A DNA stretch of 64,000 nt, taken from contig NZ_SMGQ01000018.1 of assembly GCF_004339095.1 (NCBI RefSeq), forward strand, positions 1-64,000, read 5' to 3'. The translations under genes were made by a program, and so were the position numbers. How positions within the stretch are numbered: the first letter of the stretch is position 1; each line of letters starts with the position of its first letter. Positions 27,030 to 33,888 of the stretch are shown one piece after another. Source of the DNA: Natranaerovirga hydrolytica (lineage in GTDB: Bacteria > Bacillota > Clostridia > Lachnospirales > DSM-24629). The notes below the pieces were generated by a model. That model saw only the letters and a program-made list of their open reading frames with translations, made no database searches and was not told the origin of the DNA.

Positions 27030-27516
27030 AACCATCCTCCTCTAGCATTATTTTGAGCTTTTTTCTTGCTCTAGAAATTATTGTTTTGGCATTTCCTCTT
27101 GATATATTCATAAGTTTAGCAATATCTGCAAGTGGAATGTTTCCGTAATAGAATAAAATTAATATCTCCTGGTAATTCTTCTGTAACTTCATAATGGACT
27201 TATAAATGTATAGATTTTTTTCTTTTTCAATGATCTTTTCCAATGCACTCTCATTGTCTTTGATAAACAATTCCTCTAACGGTCTGTTCATTATTTTTTT
27301 ATTCTTTCTTATATTATCAAGCCATAAATTTTTACACACAACAAGCAACCAATACTTAAAGTACCTTTTTTCATCATCTAATGTGATAAAGGCTTTTTCA
27401 AAGGCTTCACTCACAATGTCTTCTGTCATTTCTTTATTTTTACACAAAGAAAAAACGTAGATATATGCTGTTCTATAGTACTTAATATATAATGCTTCTA
27501 ATATATCTGCGTCCAT
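27019..27516 (-). CDS. ECF-type RNA polymerase sigma factor
   Basis: 165-residue extracytoplasmic-function sigma factor. Region 2 covers LYIKYYRTAYIYVFSLCKNKEMTEDIVSEAFEKAF and YWLLVVCKNLWLDNIR, and region 4 covers YQEILILFYYGNIPLADIAKLMNISRGNAKTIISRARKKL. AAGGAGG lies 5 nt before the ATG at 27516, and I reject the start nine codons earlier. It is paired with the anti-sigma gene downstream and has an ECF-like promoter, so autoregulation is likely. The stimulus is unknown. Confidence 0.93.
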   Translation of the reverse strand: MDADILEALYIKYYRTAYIYVFSLCKNKEMTEDIVSEAFEKAFITLDDEKRYFKYWLLVVCKNLWLDNIRKNKKIMNRPLEELFIKDNESALEKIIEKEKNLYIYKSIMKLQKNYQEILILFYYGNIPLADIAKLMNISRGNAKTIISRARKKLKIMLEEDGYEF

Positions 27517-27550
27517 TATGACCTCCTTTTTATCTTCCTTCAATACAAAA

Positions 27551-27575
27551 ACGTATTCGTTAATAAAAGGTTACA
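27551..27575 (-). promoter_or_regulatory. ECF-type autoregulatory promoter
   Basis: Minus strand TGTAACC (27569-27575), 15 bp, CGTTTT (CGT at 27551-27553). This has the -35/-10 form of ECF promoters (AAC motif and CGT). It lies 35 bp before the sigma gene and next to repeat copy B. Confidence 0.5.
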
Positions 27576-27589
27576 CGATTATGTAATAT

Positions 27590-27685
27590 GAAAGTCTAAT
27601 TCGCAAACTTACTCGTAAGGATTTGGAAATTAGACTTTCATTGAAACCTTGTGCCTGTAGCTCAGTGAAAGGCATGTTGCAAGGT
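27590..27685 (+). repeat. Structured dispersed repeat, copy B
   Basis: Complete copy. The 50-nt hairpin 1 has GAAAGTCTAATTC / GAAATTAGACTTTC and inner CTTA-CTCG-TAAG. Hairpin 2 has CCTTG / CAAGG and GCCT / AGGC. TAATAT flanks both ends (27584-27589 and 27686-27691), a possible target duplication. No gene follows in its direction; it lies between the sigma gene and spoVG, both on the other strand. Confidence 0.8.
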
Positions 27686-27691
27686 TAATAT

Positions 27692-27891
27692 GATAACAAA
27701 ATCCCCTCTGTAGAATAAAGCCCAAGAAATGATTTGGTTCAATTTAAAGCAGGTGTAATTTATTTGTTTTTTGTTCCTATATATAAAAAATGCTAATGCT
27801 TTTGTAGCGCTTTTGGAATTAGAATGGTTCGCACGATAGGTCTCTGTCCCTTGCCGCGCTTTTCTTATGTAGGTTCCACATTCTCAACACA
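27692..27891. ncRNA. Candidate structured RNA region, unidentified
   Basis: No coding frame is seen. From 27805 to 27890 the sequence is locally GC-richer and can fold (AGAATG / CATTCT enclosing GCGCGG-type pairs). A plus-strand RNA could run from copy B to the hairpin at 27941-27968. It is not recognised as tmRNA, SRP RNA or RNase P; some resemblance to 6S-like layout is too weak to claim. Confidence 0.25.
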
Positions 27892-27928
27892 AGAAAAAGT
27901 CGTAAGATTTATAAAAACTCTACGACTT
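27892..27928 (-). terminator. Terminator downstream of spoVG
   Basis: Minus strand AAGTCGTA / TACGACTT with extra inner pairs (GA/TC) and a T-rich tail TTTTTCTTG. It lies about 75 nt past the spoVG stop. Confidence 0.75.
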
Positions 27929-27940
27929 TATCTACAATCT

Positions 27941-27968
27941 AGGCACTTCAATATTGAAGTGCCTTTTG
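27941..27968 (+). terminator. Perfect 24-bp palindrome, plus-strand terminator
   Basis: AGGCACTTCAAT and ATTGAAGTGCCT form a perfect palindrome followed by TTTTG on the plus strand. With the minus-strand terminator next to it, it insulates spoVG from the plus-strand region containing copy B. Confidence 0.65.
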
Positions 27969-28003
27969 TATTATTAACTTATATTAAATAACAATCTCCC
28001 TAT

Positions 28004-28300
28004 TTAATTAAATGACACAGCAATTTCATCTTCTGTATCGTTCGTCAATAATACTGTTTCGTATTTTTCCAAAACATTTTTTTGGATTTTTTCTCTTGTC
28101 TCAGAATTAATTGGGTGTGCAATGTCTCTAAACTCTCCGTCTAAGGCTTTACGACTTGGCATTGCAATAAACAAACCCTTCTCACCTTCAATAACTTTAA
28201 TGTCGTGAACAACAAATTCGTTATCAAAGGTAACTGAAACAACAGCTTTCATTTTTCCGTCTTTGTTGACTTTACGAACCCTTACATCTGTTATTTCCAT
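28004..28300 (-). CDS. spoVG: Septation and sporulation regulator SpoVG
   Basis: 98-residue SpoVG, an RNA/DNA-binding regulator acting in sporulation, cell division and surface functions. It starts [37 protein letters not shown] and has [23 protein letters not shown], both highly conserved. AAAGGGG precedes the ATG. It lies next to purR as usual, but its normal neighbour glmU is 8.8 kb away. The 440-nt upstream region holds a repeat copy (28459-28508) and a leader hairpin. Confidence 0.97.
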   Translation of the reverse strand: MEITDVRVRKVNKDGKMKAVVSVTFDNEFVVHDIKVIEGEKGLFIAMPSRKALDGEFRDIAHPINSETREKIQKNVLEKYETVLLTNDTEDEIAVSFN

Positions 28301-28329
28301 ATGCTAACCCCTTTCTGTAACATGTTGAG

Positions 28330-28375
28330 ACCCAAAGAAGCTCTACAACCTCCCCTGGAGATCTTCTTGTTAAAA
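28330..28375 (-). other. Folded leader of spoVG
   Basis: Minus strand AAGAAG / CTTCTT with internal CTCC / GGAG just upstream of the spoVG ribosome binding site. CAACATGTTACAG beside it resembles the 3' end of the dispersed repeat. Role unknown. Confidence 0.35.
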
Positions 28376-28458
28376 TTGTGTTTTTTCTTTATGCCTTCTA
28401 TTCTTTACCTTTTTTCAACGATACTGTTAAAGTTTTATTAAAAGACATAATAACATTT

Positions 28459-28508
28459 GAAAGCAAAAACTTAAAACCCTTGCAAGCAAGTTTACAAATT
28501 TTTCTTTC
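28459..28508 (-). repeat. Structured dispersed repeat, copy E (hairpin 1 only)
   Basis: 50-nt hairpin on the minus strand: GAAAGAAAAATTT pairs with a segment ending GCTTTC, and inner CTTG-CTTG-CAAG with AAGGGTTTT. The second hairpin is absent. It lies about 160 nt upstream of spoVG, in the gene's orientation. Confidence 0.7.
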
Positions 28509-28715
28509 AAGTCAATTATAGTATAATTACTATTAAAGTTCAACGTTTTTTTGAATTAAATAATAAATTTTAAACAATACATAATATTAAATTATTATTT
28601 TTAACAATTATCGACAAAATACATTCTTATTCCCCTTAAAATTACAGTCATAGATTTTTATTAAATGTTTAATATTGTATAAAAAAATTATACCGTATTA
28701 ACAAATATTGATAAT
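28509..28715. other. Intergenic between spoVG leader and purR terminator
   Basis: Very AT-rich and without an open frame. A TTTGTCGATAA at about 28606-28616 (minus) differs by one base from the Spo0A box TGTCGAA; nothing else is supported. Confidence 0.3.
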
Positions 28716-28740
28716 AAAAAAACCCTTTTAAAAAGAGTCT
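28716..28740 (-). terminator. Terminator after purR
   Basis: Minus strand ACTCTTTT / AAAAGGGT (8 bp, one T-G) followed by seven T, immediately behind the purR stop. Confidence 0.8.
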
Positions 28741-28743
28741 TTT

Positions 28744-29559
28744 CTATAAAGTATTATTAGGTAAAACTTTTATTTCTTTTTCATTATCATATAAATCTTC
28801 TAATTCTACTAAATAACAAAAGTCATCTACTAGTTTCTTTTCTGGATGTTTGGTAGCCATCACAACACCAATTCCTACTACTTCTGCTTCAAATTCGTTC
28901 ATCAAATCAATAATTCCTTTTGCAGTACCTCCTGCTTTCATAAAATCATCAATGAAAACTATTTTCGAACCTTTTTCAATGGCTTTTTTTGCCAATGACA
29001 TGGTTTTAATAGTCTTAGAAGAACCTGTTATATAATTCATTTGTATGGCCGTACCTTCTGTGAGTCTTGATGATTTTCTAACGACTACCATTGGTTTATT
29101 AAGAATTCTTGCTGTCATTAGTGCAAGAGGTATTCCTTTTGTTTCTATTGTAACAACGTAATCAATTGGTTGATCTAGAAAATGATTCGCCAATGCCTTA
29201 CCGATCCTATAAGCCATACCTGGCTCATAAAAAATGTCATTCATATACAAATACCCACCGGGCATTAATCTACTTTCTTCCTTAATCTTTTGACACAATT
29301 CTAATTTTACATTTTCTATTTGATCTGTTGATACCTTAGGCTGATATATTATACCTCCAGATGCACCTGAAAAAGACTCTATCTTTCCTAATTGATATTC
29401 TTCAAAAAATTCTTCTATGACATCTATATCTTCACTTAAAGTTGATTTTGCGCAATTAAATTTTTCTGTAAAATAATTAAGGGTATATAATGTATTCGGG
29501 TTTTCTGTAAGTATTTTTGTTATAACGCCTATTCTTTTATTTTTACTAACCTTACCCAC
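28744..29559 (-). CDS. purR: Pur operon repressor PurR
   Basis: Firmicute purine repressor: an N-terminal winged helix (about 1-75, with FNCAKSTLSEDIDVIEEFF) and a C-terminal PRTase-like effector domain that senses PRPP (IVFIDDFMKAGGTAKG). I use GTG at 29559 (271 residues), 9 nt after AAAGGAAGG; the TTG seven codons upstream overlaps that site. PurBox-like elements lie in its promoter, so autoregulation is likely. purR-spoVG adjacency is conserved. Confidence 0.94.
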   Translation of the reverse strand: MGKVSKNKRIGVITKILTENPNTLYTLNYFTEKFNCAKSTLSEDIDVIEEFFEEYQLGKIESFSGASGGIIYQPKVSTDQIENVKLELCQKIKEESRLMPGGYLYMNDIFYEPGMAYRIGKALANHFLDQPIDYVVTIETKGIPLALMTARILNKPMVVVRKSSRLTEGTAIQMNYITGSSKTIKTMSLAKKAIEKGSKIVFIDDFMKAGGTAKGIIDLMNEFEAEVVGIGVVMATKHPEKKLVDDFCYLVELEDLYDNEKEIKVLPNNTL

Positions 29560-29599
29560 TATTTTGTTCCTTCCTTTCAAATAACATTAATCTAATTTT

Positions 29600-29656
29600 A
29601 TTATACCTTAAGTTCACGAATATTTTAAGGCTTTTCAAATAAAAATATTCGGTTTT
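29600..29656 (-). promoter_or_regulatory. purR promoter with inverted PurBox-like pair
   Basis: Minus strand -10 TATAAT (29600-29605), 17 bp, -35 TTAAAA (29623-29628). Two CGAATATT-containing boxes face each other: plus-strand GTTCACGAATATT (29612-29624) and minus-strand AAAACCGAATATT (29644-29656). PurBoxes have the form AWWWCCGAACWWT and work in inverted pairs. One box overlaps the -35 and spacer. Confidence 0.5.
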
Positions 29657-29868
29657 TACTTTTTCTTTTAATTTTTTTCTACAACAGTTATAATAACTAT
29701 ATACAATTGGCTATTTATGCATATACTTACATTAAGACTTTACATTTAACAATGCAATCAATATTTTAATAAACTGCGTAAAAGCCTATATAAACTTATT
29801 AAGTTTTGTTATTGATTTTACTTATATAATCAAATACTAATCGCATAAAACAAGGAGTGTATCTTATA

Positions 29869-31251
29869 ATGAATGATATTGATTTTAACCAACCCCAAAA
29901 GGTATTTTTTATTGGCATTGGTGGAATAAGTATGAGTGGTCTAGCAGAAATTTTGAAACATAACAACTTTATTGTTTATGGTTCAGATATTAAAAGTTCC
30001 AATATTACAGATAAATTAGAGTCTTTAGGCGTTAAAGTATTTATTGGACATAATGCTACGAATATTACAGATGATCTGGATTTGGTTATACATACTGCTG
30101 CTATAAAACCGGATAATCCTGAATATCAAGAAGCTCTAAAAAAAGAAATCCCTTTAATTGATAGGGCTCAATTATTAAGTACGATTATGGACAATTACAA
30201 ATATTCTCTTGCTGTATCTGGCACACATGGAAAAACCACAACAACTTCTATGATTTCTCATATCCTGTTAGAAGGAGAAAAAGATCCTACCATTTCTGTT
30301 GGAGGCATTCTGAATGTAATCAAAGGTAATATTCGCGTTGGCGAGTCTGATTTTTTTGTTACAGAGGCCTGTGAATATTATAATAGTTTTTTAAAGTTAA
30401 ATCCTTATATGGGTATTGTTTTAAATATGGAAGAAGACCATTTAGACTTTTTTGAAGATATAAAAGCCATAAGTGACTCTTTTAACCAGTTTGCCAAAAA
30501 AATACCTACCGATGGTTTTTTAATTGTTAATGGCGATATTGAATTGTACAATGATCTGGTTAAAGATGTACCATGTCATATTCTTACCTTCGGTTCAAAT
30601 AACACACAATATGATTATTGTGCTAACAATATCACTTTTAATTCTATGGCTCAAGGCAGCTTTGATTTGTATATTAAGGGGGATAAGGTCACGACTATCC
30701 AACTAGAAGTTACTGGAATGCACAATGTTTATAATGCATTGGCCGCAATCGCCTCTACTTGTGAATTAGGAATGACTCTAGACGTTATTCAAAAAGGTTT
30801 ATCTACTTTTGAAGGCACACAAAGACGTTTTGAATACAAAGGCAATGTAGCTGGCATTACCATCATTGACGATTATGCTCACCATCCTACAGAAATTTCT
30901 GCAACATTATCTGCTGCTAAAAATTATCCACACAATAATATATGGTGCGTTTTTCAACCTCATACTTATACGAGAACAAAAGCCTTTTTAAAAGATTTTG
31001 CTATCTCTTTAAGTTTAGCCGATAAAGTTATTGTCACAGATATTTATGCTGCACGAGAAATAAACCATTGTGATATTCATTCTAAAGATTTATTAAATGA
31101 ATTAGAAAAATTAGGAAAAGAATCCTATTATATATCATCATTTGATGAAATAGAAACTTTTTTATTACAAAATTGTGTAAATAAGGACTTGTTAATAACT
31201 ATGGGGGCAGGAAATGTTAATATTATTGGAGAAGAGTTACTAGGAGAATAG
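29869..31251 (+). CDS. murC: UDP-N-acetylmuramate-L-alanine ligase
   Basis: Adds L-Ala to UDP-MurNAc, the first amino acid of the stem peptide. The 460 residues show an N-terminal FIGIGGISMSGLAEIL Rossmann loop, ATP site GTHGKTTTT (118-126), a central ligase domain with TEACEYYNSFL and a C-terminal domain with TQRRFEYKG and DDYAHHPTEI. The start is ATG at 29869, 11 nt after AAGGAG; the GTG directly behind that site is too close. It is the first plus-strand gene after the long minus-strand block. Confidence 0.96.
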   Translation: MNDIDFNQPQKVFFIGIGGISMSGLAEILKHNNFIVYGSDIKSSNITDKLESLGVKVFIGHNATNITDDLDLVIHTAAIKPDNPEYQEALKKEIPLIDRAQLLSTIMDNYKYSLAVSGTHGKTTTTSMISHILLEGEKDPTISVGGILNVIKGNIRVGESDFFVTEACEYYNSFLKLNPYMGIVLNMEEDHLDFFEDIKAISDSFNQFAKKIPTDGFLIVNGDIELYNDLVKDVPCHILTFGSNNTQYDYCANNITFNSMAQGSFDLYIKGDKVTTIQLEVTGMHNVYNALAAIASTCELGMTLDVIQKGLSTFEGTQRRFEYKGNVAGITIIDDYAHHPTEISATLSAAKNYPHNNIWCVFQPHTYTRTKAFLKDFAISLSLADKVIVTDIYAAREINHCDIHSKDLLNELEKLGKESYYISSFDEIETFLLQNCVNKDLLITMGAGNVNIIGEELLGE

Positions 31252-31433
31252 ATATCCACATTATCCACAATGTTATTAACATTTTCTTACCCATTCCCAT
31301 GTGAATACTTTAGTTTACATAAACTCATACTTTTTTTCTGAACTAATTTTTAAAAATTAGTTTTCATAATGGTTTTTAAGCATTAAAATTATTTTTTACT
31401 ACTTATGTGTACTACTTATCCACATTATCCACA
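31252..31433 (+). promoter_or_regulatory. Tandem DnaA-box clusters in a duplicated segment
   Basis: ATATCCACA followed by TTATCCACA at 31252-31269, and two abutting perfect TTATCCACA at 31416-31433. Each pair is followed by ATGTTATTAACAT, so a 30-bp segment is repeated exactly about 164 bp apart. Another perfect box lies in the dnaD-like gene (32006-32014). TTTTTAAGCATTAA is also present twice at the same interval, which implies an old tandem duplication. Confidence 0.75.
31341..31362 (+). terminator. AT-only palindrome after murC
   Basis: A perfect 22-bp palindrome (arms AACTAATTTTT / AAAAATTAGTT) with more T after it. It may end murC transcription, but the stem has little G-C. Confidence 0.4.
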
Positions 31434-31627
31434 ATGTTATTAACATATTTTTTTCAACACCATTTATTTTATTTTGACAACAACTGCCTTTTCTGAGGTT
31501 TGAAATTGGTATTAATATAAACTTTTTTGTAGATTTTTAAGCATTAATTTTATTTCTATGACATTCTCAACCCTTTTAATTTATGTTATAATTAAATAAA
31601 ATTACTTTTAAATTCTATTTATAAAAT

Positions 31628-31661
31628 AGAAAGTCTAATACACTTTGGGGTTAGATTTTCT
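31628..31661 (+). other. Hairpin in the dnaD leader
   Basis: AGAAAGTCTAA / TTAGATTTTCT (11 bp with one G-T) and a 12-nt loop, followed by ATTTTTATT, 10 nt before the dnaD-like Shine-Dalgarno. The outer stem resembles the dispersed repeat's GAAAGTCTAA arm but the core is missing; it could be a remnant or a simple attenuator. Confidence 0.5.
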
Positions 31662-31684
31662 ATTTTTATTAAGGAGTATGTATT

Positions 31685-32746
31685 ATGGATACTATAAAAC
31701 TATCTTTACAACAAAATCATTCACACACTAATGTTTCCAATGTGTTTATTGATAAGTATATGTCCTCTGCAAATGGGGACTTTATAAAAGTCTATTTGTA
31801 TTTATTACGTCATACTTCTAGTCCTCATAACATTACTTTATCACAAATTGCTGATTCTCTTAATCTTACTGAATCCGATGTAGTAAGAGCACTCAGATAC
31901 TGGAATGATTATAATATCTTGAATATAACAGAAGATGGTCAAGTTATATCTTCTATTGAACTTATGGATCCTCAAAAAACATCTGCTAATACAGATGAAA
32001 AAAGTTTATCCACAACACCACAAGAGCTCTTTGTTGTTAATGCCATAGATTTTAGCTCAAAACCCATTTACAAACCCTCAGAACTGAAAAAGCTAACCCA
32101 TAATAAAGAAATCACTCAACTCATTTACGTTACGCAACGGTACTTAGGAAAAATGTTGACTCAATCAGAGCTTTCTACTCTTATTTCTTTATATGATTGG
32201 CTCAAGTTACCTATTGATGTAATCGAGTTTTTAATTGAATACTGTGTCAATAATAACCATCGATCTTTAAGATATATTGAAAAAGTTGCTATTAACTGGG
32301 TAGAACAAGGTGTTGATACCTTAGAAAAAGCAAGGGGACATATAAAAGTTTTTAATAAAGAGTACTTTGCTATAATGAAAGCCTTTGGACTCAGTAATAG
32401 AAACCCAGGAGTAACTGAAGTGAATTATATGAGAAAATGGTTAAAAGAATATACTTTTGATATCAATATTGTTTTAGAAGCTTGTAATAGAACCATACAA
32501 AAGATACATCAACCAAGCTTTGAATATACGGATTCTATCTTAGAATCTTGGGTAAAAAATAAAGTTCGTACTTTTGATGATATAAAAAAATCAGATTCTA
32601 TGCATTCAAAGTCAAAAAACAAATCCAATGCACCCAAATCCGGTCAAAGCAAATTTGTTAATTACGAACAACGGGATTATAATTTTGATGAATTAGAACA
32701 AAAAGCTAGAAATCGTCTTATGAAAAAAGCTGGTGAAAGTAGGTAA
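31685..32746 (+). CDS. dnaD: DnaD-like primosome protein
   Basis: 353 residues with an N-terminal winged-helix-like DnaD domain (GDFIKVYLYLLRH, LSQIADSLNLTESDVVRALRYWNDYNIL) and two C-terminal DnaD/DnaB_2 repeats (about 150-225 and 235-300: LTQSELSTLISLYDWLKLPIDVIEFLIEYC; VNYMRKWLKEYTFDINIVLEACN), then a charged tail. It helps load the replicative helicase with the dnaC/dnaI-like gene 4 nt downstream. AAGGAG lies 8 nt before the ATG. The upstream DnaA boxes suggest control by DnaA (inference). Confidence 0.9.
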   Translation: MDTIKLSLQQNHSHTNVSNVFIDKYMSSANGDFIKVYLYLLRHTSSPHNITLSQIADSLNLTESDVVRALRYWNDYNILNITEDGQVISSIELMDPQKTSANTDEKSLSTTPQELFVVNAIDFSSKPIYKPSELKKLTHNKEITQLIYVTQRYLGKMLTQSELSTLISLYDWLKLPIDVIEFLIEYCVNNNHRSLRYIEKVAINWVEQGVDTLEKARGHIKVFNKEYFAIMKAFGLSNRNPGVTEVNYMRKWLKEYTFDINIVLEACNRTIQKIHQPSFEYTDSILESWVKNKVRTFDDIKKSDSMHSKSKNKSNAPKSGQSKFVNYEQRDYNFDELEQKARNRLMKKAGESR

Positions 32747-32750
32747 TATA

Positions 32751-33743
32751 ATGAATTTACAAACCAATCATTACAAAAAGATCATGCGTCAATATGAAGA
32801 AAAACAATTAAAAAACCAACATAAGTTTAATCAGAAAAAAGAAAAAGTTTATAGGGCTATTCCTGAAATCAAAAAAATAGATGAAGCCATTAGTCAGACC
32901 AGCATTGCTATTGCAAAGGTGCTTATAAATGAAAACCTTGATCCACAGGTCGAAATGGCTCGTTTAAAAGAAAAGAATTTAGAGTTGTCTATGAAGAAAA
33001 TCGAATTGCTTCATACCAATGGGTTACCAAAAGATTATTTGCAAAAAACTTATGAATGTCACAAGTGCAGGGATACCGGTTTTATTAAAGATCAAAAATG
33101 CAGTTGTTTCAAACAAGCTATTATTGACCTGGCCTATGAGCAATCCAATATAAAAAATATTTTAGAATATGAAAATTTTAATACTTTTTCTTTTGATTAT
33201 TACTCAAATGAGATTGATAAAGAGAACAATCTCTCTCCTTATGATAACATAAAGAGTATTTATAATTACTGCACTAACTTTGTTAGCCAGTTTGGAAAAG
33301 AATTTTCTAATATTATTTTTTATGGGAATGCTGGTGTGGGTAAAACTTTTTTAAGCAATTGTATCGCCAAGTCAATTTTAGATAAAGGGTTTAATGTTAT
33401 TTATTTATCTGCCTTTCAAATTTTTGAGATTTTTGAAAGAAGTAAATTTAGAAAAGATGATGCTGCCTATTATGATGATATGTCAGAGAATATTTTATCT
33501 TGCGATTTGCTCATCGTAGACGATTTAGGAACGGAATTTAGCACGTCTTTTACTAATGCTCAGTTGTTTAATTGTTTAAACACAAGATTGATTAATGAAA
33601 AGCCCACTATTATATCTACTAATCTTAAACCTTCTGACTGGTCTAACCAATATTCTAATAGAATTGTATCAAGAATCTTTGGTAATTATGAGCCTTTAAA
33701 AGTATTTGGAGAGGACATTCGTATAAAAAAAGCTTTTAATTAA
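32751..33743 (+). CDS. dnaC: Helicase loader, DnaC/DnaI type AAA+ ATPase
   Basis: 330-residue primosomal ATPase. Cysteines C103, C106, C117 and C119 (CHKCRDTG, KCSCF) form the zinc-binding element known in DnaI-type loaders. Walker A is GNAGVGKT (182-189), Walker B LLIVDDLGTE, and sensor region PTIISTNLKPSDW. I start at ATG 32751, just past the dnaD stop; a GTG inside the end of dnaD would add six residues. It works with the DnaD-like protein. Confidence 0.92.
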   Translation: MNLQTNHYKKIMRQYEEKQLKNQHKFNQKKEKVYRAIPEIKKIDEAISQTSIAIAKVLINENLDPQVEMARLKEKNLELSMKKIELLHTNGLPKDYLQKTYECHKCRDTGFIKDQKCSCFKQAIIDLAYEQSNIKNILEYENFNTFSFDYYSNEIDKENNLSPYDNIKSIYNYCTNFVSQFGKEFSNIIFYGNAGVGKTFLSNCIAKSILDKGFNVIYLSAFQIFEIFERSKFRKDDAAYYDDMSENILSCDLLIVDDLGTEFSTSFTNAQLFNCLNTRLINEKPTIISTNLKPSDWSNQYSNRIVSRIFGNYEPLKVFGEDIRIKKAFN

Positions 33744-33772
33744 TGCTATAAAATGATACAATATATTGTGTT

Positions 33773-33846
33773 GCATACTTAGCTCAACTGGATAGAGCAT
33801 CTGACTTCGGATCAGAGGGTTGTGGGTTCAAGTCCTACAGTATGCG
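33773..33846 (+). tRNA. tRNA-Arg (UCG)
   Basis: 74-nt cloverleaf: acceptor GCATACT / AGTATGC, D arm TAGCTCAACTGGATAGA, anticodon stem TCTGA / TCAGA around CTTCGGA (anticodon TCG), and T arm GTGGGTTCAAGTCCTAC. CCA is not encoded. It is followed at once by a terminator. Confidence 0.95.
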
Positions 33847-33849
33847 TCA

Positions 33850-33888
33850 AAAGGGATAACTTTATAACATAAAGTTATCCCTTTTTTT
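33850..33888 (+). terminator. Bidirectional terminator: tRNA-Arg and yhaN
   Basis: AAGGGATAACTTTA / TAAAGTTATCCCTT (14 bp, 5-nt loop) with seven T on the plus side and a TTTTG tract on the minus side. The yhaN-like stop codon overlaps its edge. Confidence 0.9.

Noticed and set aside
27692-27891. 6S RNA gene
   Set aside because: Only loose resemblance in one segment; I could not draw the long closing stem and open central bubble, so it is left as an unidentified candidate.
31252-31433. Chromosomal oriC
   Set aside because: No dnaA or dnaN nearby, and gene strands do not switch in a lasting way around the locus; the boxes are reported only as a DnaA-box cluster.
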